Shown here: one piece after another, positions 1 to 5,210 of the stretch | Numbering within the stretch: the first letter of the stretch is position 1 | How the letters are laid out: each line of letters begins with the position of its first letter | Source: Verrucomicrobiota bacterium | Lineage (GTDB): Bacteria > Verrucomicrobiota > Verrucomicrobiia > Opitutales > Opitutaceae | Length of the DNA stretch: 7,414 bases | Reading direction: 5' to 3' | Assembly: GCA_023446735.1 (NCBI GenBank) | Contig: JAEXPQ010000112.1 | Coordinates: forward strand, 1 to 7,414 | The notes under the pieces: generated by a model | Seen by the model: only the letters and a program-made list of their open reading frames with translations | Database searches by the model: none | Told to the model about the DNA's origin: nothing | Position numbers and translations under genes: made by a program

Positions 1-766
1 CATATCCGGTCCAGCGCAACGCCACTGGGAAGTTTTCTTCGACATCTACGAAAACCTCCCTCGCCAAGGCCCCGGCAACCGCAAGTCGGCCGCCCTCGCG
101 CTCTGCGGCGAACTCCCGCCCGCCCCCGCCATCCTCGACCTCGGCTGCGGCGCCGGCGCGCAGACCCTCCACCTCGCCGAACTCACCGGTGGCACAATCA
201 CCGCGATCGACAGCCACGCGCCGTTCATCCCGCTGCTGCGCCAGCGCCTCGGCGAGCGCGGTCTCGACGCGCGCGTCACCGCCCTGGTCGGCGACATGGC
301 CGCACCGCCCGCCGCGCCCGGGAGCATCGATCTGCTCTGGTGCGAAGGCGCGGCGTACTTCCTCGGCATCGGGCGCGCCCTGACGCTCTGGCACCCCCTT
401 CTGCGCCCCGGCGGCCACCTCTGCTTCACCGAGGCCGTCTGGTTGAAGGCCGATCCGCCAGGACGCGTCCGAGAAATGTGGGCCAAGGAGTACCCCGCGC
501 TCGCCGATCTCGCCGCAAACCTCGCCCTGATCTCGAACATTGGCGGCTACGAACTGCGGGGCCACTTCACGTTGCCCGACGTCGCGTGGTGGGACGACTT
601 CTACACGCCGATGGAGCGCCGCCTCGCCGCGCTCCGCCCGAAGTACGCCGGCGACGCCGAGGCGGAGGCCGCCCTCGACTCGATCGCCGGCGAGATCGAC
701 CTGCATCGCCTTTTCGGCGACTGCTACGGCTACGAGTTCTTCGTCCTGCGGCGGGGCGGAGCCTGA
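1..766 (+). CDS. class I SAM-dependent methyltransferase (5' end outside window)
   Basis: Reading from base 2, 254 residues are open to the TGA at 764-766. No start codon is visible before the fold begins, so the true start lies just left of the window, probably only a few residues away. The Rossmann-type SAM site is clear: motif I ILDLGCGAGAQT at visible residues 44-55, the acidic residue ending strand 2 (AID, D70) and a GDM motif at 97-99. A DLLWCEG stretch follows, then LRPGGHLCFTEAVW, the usual motif around strand 5. The protein is expected to be cytosolic and to transfer a methyl group from S-adenosylmethionine to an unknown acceptor. The C-terminal part is rich in Trp, Tyr and Glu and probably forms the acceptor lid, but nothing in it identifies the substrate. 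The gene converges on the acetyltransferase gene with only 7 nt between stop codons and no visible terminator. The family is secure and the specific function unknown. Confidence 0.9.
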   Translation, partial: ISGPAQRHWEVFFDIYENLPRQGPGNRKSAALALCGELPPAPAILDLGCGAGAQTLHLAELTGGTITAIDSHAPFIPLLRQRLGERGLDARVTALVGDMAAPPAAPGSIDLLWCEGAAYFLGIGRALTLWHPLLRPGGHLCFTEAVWLKADPPGRVREMWAKEYPALADLAANLALISNIGGYELRGHFTLPDVAWWDDFYTPMERRLAALRPKYAGDAEAEAALDSIAGEIDLHRLFGDCYGYEFFVLRRGGA

Positions 767-773
767 TCGGGCA

Positions 774-1499
774 TCACTCCGGGCGGCAGAACACGAACAC
801 CTCGCCCGCTCGCACAAACCCCAACCGCGCCGCCATCCGCAACGAGGCCTCGTTGCCCTCCGTCGCCCCCCAGACCGGCGCGAGCCCCTCGCGACGCAAC
901 TGCCGCCACAGGGCGGCGAAGGCGCGGGTCGCGTGCCCTTGACGCCGGAACGCCGGGACGGTGTCGACCGAGAGGTCGTACCACCGAGTCGTGCGCAAAG
1001 GCGCGTGGGCGAAAGCGACCGGCCGGCCGTCAGCCCACGCGGCAAAAACCGGCCCGCGCCGGACCGCATCCAACAATTCCTCGCGCAGGGACGCATCGAT
1101 CTCGGCCTCGCTCACCGTCGCGCGCGTGACCGTCGCCGCCGGGCCCGTTTCAACCCCTTCGAGCGCGGACTCGTCGCGCAGCACGTGTTGCCAGGCTCGT
1201 TCGACGCGCCAGCCCGGCAATGCCTTCCGGACTGCGGCAACATTGTCGGCATACGCGAGCAGCGTGCCCGCAGCCGCCACCGTGGCCGCGACGGCACGGA
1301 TCGCCTCGGCGCCGGGATCGCCCCAAACGCCCGCGAGCTTCCGATTCTCCGATACCACCGCGAAAGCGTCCCCGCCGACGGACACCCCCAGATCAGGCCG
1401 GACCTCGGCCAAGAGCGCAGCGAGTTCGACCAGCACGGGCTCGGCGGCCACGGAATCGCGCGCCCGCCGAGGAGAAGCATCGCCATCCTCGCCCGCCAT
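774..1499 (-). CDS. GNAT-family N-acetyltransferase
   Basis: This 241-residue protein carries a GNAT (GCN5-related) acetyltransferase core in its C-terminal half, roughly residues 120-241. Motif A, which binds the acetyl-CoA pyrophosphate, is visible as VDTVPAFRRQGHATRAF (178-194), with the RRQGHA loop matching the family R/Q-x-x-G-x-A pattern. Motif B follows as GATEGNEASLRMAARLGF (211-228), with the Asn and Ser typical of GNAT proteins. The N-terminal 115 residues or so are Ala-rich, lack recognisable motifs and could be a degenerate second GNAT fold; the arrangement resembles the larger GNAT_acetyltran-type proteins. The substrate cannot be inferred. The ATG at 1499 lies 9 nt after the queF stop, so the two are probably cotranscribed and translationally coupled. 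The ribosome site is weak (AGG about 8 nt upstream). Coding potential, ending and motifs make the gene itself secure. Confidence 0.88.
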   Translation of the reverse strand: MAGEDGDASPRRARDSVAAEPVLVELAALLAEVRPDLGVSVGGDAFAVVSENRKLAGVWGDPGAEAIRAVAATVAAAGTLLAYADNVAAVRKALPGWRVERAWQHVLRDESALEGVETGPAATVTRATVSEAEIDASLREELLDAVRRGPVFAAWADGRPVAFAHAPLRTTRWYDLSVDTVPAFRRQGHATRAFAALWRQLRREGLAPVWGATEGNEASLRMAARLGFVRAGEVFVFCRPE

Positions 1500-1508
1500 C
1501 GCGACAGC

Positions 1509-1871
1509 CTACCGCCGCTTCTTCGCCGGCTTCCAATCGGCGGTGATGACGGAGGAGAAGCCGCCGCGGGCCTTCCAGTCAGCCACGATGGTGAGACTGC
1601 GGGGCTTGAGCGTCTTGCCGAGGTCGTCGCAGATCTTGTTCGTCGCGGCCTCGAAGAAGATGCCCTCGTTGCGGAAGGAATGGAAATACAGCTTCAGCGA
1701 CTTCAGCTCCACACACACCTTGTCCGGCACGTAGCGCACGGTGATGGCGGCGAAGTCGGGGTGTCCGGTGATCGGGCACACCGAGGTGAACTCGTGGTGC
1801 GTGTGCTCGATGAGGAAATCGCGCGCCGGCGCGGGATTCGGGAAGACTTCGAGGATCTTGGTGTCGGGCAT
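1509..1871 (-). CDS. queF: NADPH-dependent 7-cyano-7-deazaguanine (preQ0) reductase, short QueF type
   Basis: QueF reduces the nitrile of preQ0 to the aminomethyl group of preQ1 with two NADPH, the last step before the base is inserted into tRNA on the way to queuosine. The 120-residue protein has the tunnel-fold signature: EFTSVCPITGHPDFA (27-41) with nucleophile Cys32 and general acid Asp39, and the family motif ELKSLKLYFHSFRNEG (55-70). Spacing matches Bacillus subtilis QueF (Cys55, Asp62, Glu97) exactly, giving Cys32, Asp39 and Glu74. The residue equivalent to His96 is Phe73 here. It is the short single-domain class, not the doubled E. coli form. The frame stays open upstream through repeat DNA, but homology begins at MPDTKILEVF, so I place the start at the ATG at 1871. 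No Shine-Dalgarno sequence precedes it; the bases before the ATG are a pyrimidine run. It lies 175 nt downstream of rny and 9 nt upstream of the acetyltransferase gene. Confidence 0.95.
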   Translation of the reverse strand: MPDTKILEVFPNPAPARDFLIEHTHHEFTSVCPITGHPDFAAITVRYVPDKVCVELKSLKLYFHSFRNEGIFFEAATNKICDDLGKTLKPRSLTIVADWKARGGFSSVITADWKPAKKRR

Positions 1872-1884
1872 GGGAGGAAAGAGA

Positions 1885-1919
1885 AGTGACAAGTCGCAAG
1901 GGACAAGTGGCAAGTGACA
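1885..1919. repeat. left array of degenerate heptamer repeats (AGTGACA unit)
   Basis: Five consecutive 7-nt units starting at 1885, 1892, 1899, 1906 and 1913 follow the pattern AGTGACA. The first and last are exact, and the three inner units differ at one or two positions. The array begins 14 bases upstream of the queF start on the queF transcript side. It is the inverse complement of the ACTTGTC-type units in the neighbouring right array. Because 7 is not a multiple of 3, any reading frame through it gives a 7-residue peptide period. I see no sign that it is translated. Confidence 0.85.
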
Positions 1920-1943
1920 GACAGGCCATTCACCGAACCCGCA

Positions 1944-2040
1944 CTCCGAGCCCTTGAAACTTGTTACTTGGCCCTTGTCACTTGCGCGTTCCTCCGAGCA
2001 CTTGGCACTTGTTACTTGATACTTTCTTACTCGCGCGCTC
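1944..2040. repeat. tandem 48/49-nt duplication built of ACTTGNN heptamers, inverted relative to 1885-1919
   Basis: Two adjacent units begin with the same 8-mer CTCCGAGC, at 1944-1951 and 1992-1999. Each is followed by heptamers of the form (A/C)CTTGNN starting at the same offset (1952 and 2000). The first unit has five heptamers and ends CGCGTTC; the second has four recognisable heptamers and ends GCGCGCTC, one base longer overall. Both contain an identical ACTTGTT as second heptamer. The units are inverted relative to the left array. For example, GCAAGTGACA (1910-1919) is exactly complementary to 1976-1985, and AAGTGACAAG (1884-1893) to 1974-1983. A transcript from rny towards queF could therefore fold a long imperfect stem-loop here. 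The arrangement recalls the degenerate heptanucleotide repeat families known from other bacteria such as cyanobacteria. Confidence 0.8.
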
Positions 2041-2046
2041 CGCGCG
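2032..2046 (-). other. short GC hairpin just after the rny stop codon
   Basis: CGCGCG at 2041-2046 and CGCGCG at 2032-2037 can pair around a 3-nt loop, directly following the rny stop (2049-2047). On the rny strand the bases after it are AGTAAGAAAG, with no run of T, so it does not look like a standard intrinsic terminator. It may protect the 3' end of the message or act with the adjacent repeats. It may also be chance in GC-rich DNA. Confidence 0.4.
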
Positions 2047-3660
2047 TCACGTCGCCGTCTCCGTATAGCGCTGCTCGCGGATGACGGTGATCTTGATCGT
2101 GCTCGGGTACTGGAGCTCGTCTTCGATGCGCTGACGGATCCTCGTGGCGATCTCGCGGGCCTCGCTGTCGCCCACCGCGCTGGGGGCCACGACCACGCGG
2201 ACCTCGCGGCCGGCCTGGATCGCGTACGCCTGCGGCACCCCGGGGATTTCGAGCGCGATGGGCTCGTGCCGCTGGAGGCGTTCCAAGTAGGCGGCCATCG
2301 ACTCGGCGCGGGCACCCGGACGCACGGCGGAAAGCGTGTCGGCGAGGATCACGATGCCGGCGTAAAGACTCTCGGGCTTCACCTCCTCGTGGTGCGCGGC
2401 GATCGCGTTGACGATGACCGGAGCCTCGCCGAAGCGGCGGGCGAACTCGGCGCCGATGTGGGCGTGGCTGCCCTCGAGCTCGGCCTCGATGGCCTTGCCG
2501 AGATCGTGGAGCAAACCAGCGCGTTTCGCGACCTGCGGGTCGAGTCCGAGCTCCGAAGCGATGAGAGAGGCGAACTGCGCGACCTCGATCGAGTGATCGA
2601 GCACGTTTTGCGCGAAGGAGTGACGGAACTGCAGCCGGCCGAGCACCTGCAGGATCTCGGGGTGGATGCCGCTGAGCTTGAGCTTCTGCACGGCGGCCTC
2701 GGCGGCGGCGAGCACGTGGACGTTGATCTCGCTCTGCGCGCGATGGACCTGGTCCTCGATGCTGGCGGGGTGGATCCGTCCGTCGGCGACCAGGGCCTGG
2801 AGCGCGATCTTCGCCACCTCGCGGCGCACGGGATCAAACGACGAGATCAGCACCATGTTGGGCGACTCGTCGATGAGCAGGGTGACGCCGGTCGCGGCCT
2901 CGAAGGATTTGATGTTGCGGCCCTCGCGCCCGATGATGCGGCCCTTCATCTCGTCGTTGGGCAGCTGTACGATCGTCGCGGTGACATCGTGGTTGGGCTG
3001 GCTGGCCATGCGCTGCATCAGAGCCAGCAGGACACGTTTGGCCTCCTGCTTCAGGTCCGCCTCCGAGCGGTCCATGATCTCCTTGCGGTACTGGCGCAGA
3101 TCGTCCTGGCACTCGATCAGGACCTCCTCGCGCAGCGCCTTCTTGATCTCGGCGGCGTCGAGATGGGAGATCTCCTCGAGGCGCTGCCGCAGGTTCTTGG
3201 CCTGCGTGCGGACGGCGTCGCGCCCCTGCTTGATGGCGGCGGCCTCGCGGGCGAGGCGTTCCTGGCGGGCCTCGAGCTGGAAATCGAGCAGCGCCAGCGA
3301 TTCCTCGTGGTTGCGGATCTCCCGCAACTTCACGTCGATCTCGATCTCGTGGCGGTCCTGTTCGCGCTGCAGGTCGGCGCGTTTCGCGGCGAGCTCCTCG
3401 TCGGTCTTGGCCCGGATCTCGGAGCCGGCCACCTGCGCCTCGCGCTTGGCGAGCTCGACGAGGTTGGCCGCCCGTTCGCACGCGACCCGGCGGGTCTGGC
3501 GCAACAGCAACCAGGACAATCCGAACCCCGCGCCGGCGCCCGAAAGCGCCGCGAGAGCGAAGGTCCATGCAGGTGAATCGCCGAGGAGGCTCAAGAGATT
3601 GCCGTCGGGTGAGTTGGTCGGAAGGGACGCGGAAAGTAGGGTCGCACCCACAAAGCGCAA
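2047..3660 (-). CDS. rny: ribonuclease Y (membrane-anchored endoribonuclease with KH and HD domains)
   Basis: RNase Y is a membrane-anchored endonuclease that starts mRNA turnover. With the start chosen here the protein has 537 residues (family usually about 510-520). Domains in order are: one transmembrane helix (about 32-53, WTFALAALSGAGAGFGLSWL and two more Leu), then a long charged coiled coil (about 59-209). A KH RNA-binding domain follows (about 227-300) with KGRIIGREGRN at 239-249. Last is the metal-dependent HD domain, with HDLGK at 385-389, His356, His423/His424 followed by EEV, and the family signature ADTLSAVRPGAR around Asp441. No ATG is available in frame at the 5' end. I chose the TTG at 3660 because GGAG lies 5 nt upstream of it. 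A TTG at 3768 adds 36 composition-biased residues, and a TTG at 3594 would give 515 residues but lacks a ribosome site. It heads the leftward group rny-queF-acetyltransferase and diverges from rodA. Identity is certain; the start is not. Confidence 0.93.
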   Translation of the reverse strand: MRFVGATLLSASLPTNSPDGNLLSLLGDSPAWTFALAALSGAGAGFGLSWLLLRQTRRVACERAANLVELAKREAQVAGSEIRAKTDEELAAKRADLQREQDRHEIEIDVKLREIRNHEESLALLDFQLEARQERLAREAAAIKQGRDAVRTQAKNLRQRLEEISHLDAAEIKKALREEVLIECQDDLRQYRKEIMDRSEADLKQEAKRVLLALMQRMASQPNHDVTATIVQLPNDEMKGRIIGREGRNIKSFEAATGVTLLIDESPNMVLISSFDPVRREVAKIALQALVADGRIHPASIEDQVHRAQSEINVHVLAAAEAAVQKLKLSGIHPEILQVLGRLQFRHSFAQNVLDHSIEVAQFASLIASELGLDPQVAKRAGLLHDLGKAIEAELEGSHAHIGAEFARRFGEAPVIVNAIAAHHEEVKPESLYAGIVILADTLSAVRPGARAESMAAYLERLQRHEPIALEIPGVPQAYAIQAGREVRVVVAPSAVGDSEAREIATRIRQRIEDELQYPSTIKITVIREQRYTETAT

Positions 3661-3806
3661 TCTTTCTCCCGCGGGAGACGCGCCTCGGTTCCGTCGCCGC
3701 CCGGCGCATTCGCGCACGCAACCTGAACCAGCAAGCGGATCACCCGCAGGATTCGGGTCGCGCGACAATCGTCCGGACCGCGCCGTGCCCCCGGCGCACG
3801 GCTGTA
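3661..3806. promoter_or_regulatory. divergent intergenic region between rny and rodA
   Basis: About 146 nt separate the proposed starts of rny (leftward) and rodA (rightward), so both promoters must lie here or inside the overlapping 5' ends. No convincing pair of -35 and -10 hexamers is visible on either strand. The best single -10-like hexamer on the plus strand is TGTAAT at 3803-3808, which overlaps the proposed rodA ATG and has no matching -35. If it is real, rodA would have to start further down, at the GTG at 3885. Confidence 0.4.
3665..3678. promoter_or_regulatory. perfect 14-bp palindrome over the presumed rny ribosome binding site
   Basis: TCTCCCGCGGGAGA at 3665-3678 is fully self-complementary. 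Its left half read on the minus strand supplies the GGGAGA placed just before the TTG start at 3660. It could be a dimeric repressor site. In RNA it could pair between two copies, but it has no loop of its own for a stable hairpin. Chance occurrence in GC-rich DNA is possible. Confidence 0.35.
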
Positions 3807-5114
3807 ATGGGAGAGAAATCGCGGCCGCGCCGACAGCGCGGCGTTGCAGTACGGGCGGGGTTCGGCTCGACTCGGCGGCAATCGGTGAAAGAAGCGCTGC
3901 GTCCAGGCCTGTTGTCGTTCCTGAAAGTCGCCACCCGCCAGACTTGGGACTGGGTTGGGCCGACGGCTTTGCTCGCGCTCGCGACCATCGGCGTGTGCTT
4001 CATCTACAGCGCGCAACTCGCGACCGGACTCACGCAATGGAAGATCCAGATCGGCTGGCTGACCGCCGGCGCGATGCTCTACGTCGCCGTCTCGCTCATC
4101 GACTACGAGTTCTGGTTGAAGTACGCGCACTGGGTGTACGTGGTCGCGATGCTCTTCCTGATCGCGGTGCTGATTCCGGGCATCGGCAGCGAACGTTACG
4201 GCGCCCAGCGCTGGATCGATTTCGGACCGGTGTCCTTCCAGCCCTCGGAACTGGCGAAGCTGGCCACCCTCCTGATCTGCGCCAGCATCCTCGCCCGCAA
4301 CAAGATCGGATCGGTCAAACCCTCCTTCCTGGTCCTCGGGAAATTGGCCCTTGCTGTGGCCTTGCCCATGATCTTGATTCTGCTTCAGCCGAACCTCGGG
4401 ACGGCCCTCGTGATTCCCCCCATGGTCGTTTCTCTGTTGTATGTCGCGCAACTGCCGCGGCGCTTCTTCATCGCTGCCATCGTCCTCTTCGGGCTGCTGG
4501 CAACGGTGGTGACCGTCGACATGGTTCGCTACTACAACTTCATGACGGAGAACAACCTCTCCTTCATCCGCGACCGCGGGAAGTACGAGCCGCATTCCTG
4601 GCTGCCTCTGCTGCACGATTACCAGCGCAATCGTATCCTCGCCACCGTCGACCCCGAACGCATCGACCCGAAAAACATTGGTTGGAATCTCCGCCAATCG
4701 TTGATCTCGGTCGGCTCCGGCGGTCTGACGGGTAAAGGCTGGACGGAAGGCACCCAGGCCCAATTGGGCTACCTGCCCCCGACAGTGGCCCACAACGACT
4801 TCATTTTCTCCGTGCTGGCGGAGGAGAAAGGCTTTCTGGGAAGCCTGACGGTGATAGCACTTTTCGGCGTCGTCCTCATGAACGGCGTGCGCATCGCGGG
4901 CCAAGCCCGCGACCGCTTTGGCACCTACCTCGCCATCGGGGTTTCGGTGATCATCGCGATGCACGTCTTCGTGAACATCGGTATGACGATCGGACTGATG
5001 CCCATCACCGGCCTGCCGCTTCCCTTCCTCAGCTACGGTGGTTCCTTTGTGCTCAGCTGTTGTCTGCTGCAAGGCTTGGTGCAGAGCGTCTACCGGTTCC
5101 GGAAGAACTTTTAA
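3807..5114 (+). CDS. rodA: rod shape-determining peptidoglycan glycosyltransferase RodA (SEDS family)
   Basis: RodA is the inner-membrane SEDS glycosyltransferase that polymerises lipid II into glycan strands in the elongasome, normally paired with PBP2 and MreBCD. From the ATG at 3807 the protein has 435 residues and about ten hydrophobic segments, the first at about 49-69. Family motifs are all present: AQRWIDFG...FQPSELAK around 133-151, VGSGGLTGKGW at 302-312, HNDFIF with the presumed catalytic Asp331 (equivalent to E. coli RodA Asp262), and GLPLPFLSYGGS at 402-413. Overall length and the GKGW...GTQ...P motif order favour RodA over FtsW. The basic N-terminal 45 residues are longer than usual. 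The GTG at 3885 would give 409 residues and is a real alternative, since neither start has a good ribosome site. The frame is open further upstream to 3567, but that overlaps rny and is unlikely. rng follows after 96 nt on the same strand. No mreBCD or PBP2 gene is visible here. Confidence 0.93.
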   Translation: MGEKSRPRRQRGVAVRAGFGSTRRQSVKEALRPGLLSFLKVATRQTWDWVGPTALLALATIGVCFIYSAQLATGLTQWKIQIGWLTAGAMLYVAVSLIDYEFWLKYAHWVYVVAMLFLIAVLIPGIGSERYGAQRWIDFGPVSFQPSELAKLATLLICASILARNKIGSVKPSFLVLGKLALAVALPMILILLQPNLGTALVIPPMVVSLLYVAQLPRRFFIAAIVLFGLLATVVTVDMVRYYNFMTENNLSFIRDRGKYEPHSWLPLLHDYQRNRILATVDPERIDPKNIGWNLRQSLISVGSGGLTGKGWTEGTQAQLGYLPPTVAHNDFIFSVLAEEKGFLGSLTVIALFGVVLMNGVRIAGQARDRFGTYLAIGVSVIIAMHVFVNIGMTIGLMPITGLPLPFLSYGGSFVLSCCLLQGLVQSVYRFRKNF

Positions 5115-5210
5115 CTCCCCACCCTTCCGGACCCGCGCGCCCGCCCCGGCCAGTCGCACAGCGCCTGCCGCCCCCGGGAACCGCCGTCCAACGACAGGAC
5201 ACCGCACCCA
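5115..5210 (+). promoter_or_regulatory. C-rich spacer / leader between rodA and rng
   Basis: By hand count 52 of these 96 bases are C and 23 are G. No hairpin followed by T is visible, so there is no intrinsic terminator and transcription probably continues from rodA. The only ribosome-site-like element is AGGA at 5196-5199, 11 nt before the ATG, which is a weak spacing. A C-rich, relatively G-poor leader could bind Rho or act in post-transcriptional control, but nothing here proves it. Confidence 0.4.

Noticed and set aside
540..1889. 449-codon plus-strand frame spanning the methyltransferase end, the acetyltransferase and queF
   Set aside because: It crosses three clearly assigned genes in the wrong frame or strand and encodes an Arg/Pro/Ala-rich string without motifs.
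1885..2027. CRISPR array or insertion-sequence ends
   Set aside because: Units are 7 nt or 48/49 nt with no unique spacers, there are no cas genes, and no transposase or target-site duplication is present.
1872..2046. preQ1 riboswitch upstream of queF
   Set aside because: The leader is made of heptamer repeats. I could not find the short C-rich loop and A-rich tail pseudoknot of preQ1 riboswitches, and the repeats explain the visible pairing.
2032..2046. Intrinsic terminator for rny
   Set aside because: The CGCGCG hairpin is short and is followed on the rny strand by purine-rich sequence without a T run.
1872..2315. Extension of queF upstream through the repeats, to as far as 2315
   Set aside because: The frame is open, but the added residues come from heptamer repeats and from an out-of-frame reading of rny. 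The QueF family similarity begins at the ATG at 1871.
2266..3576. Long plus-strand open frames across rny (436 and 689 codons)
   Set aside because: They mirror the rny coding strand. Their products are low-complexity and match no family, while the minus strand gives the complete TM, coiled-coil, KH and HD order of RNase Y.
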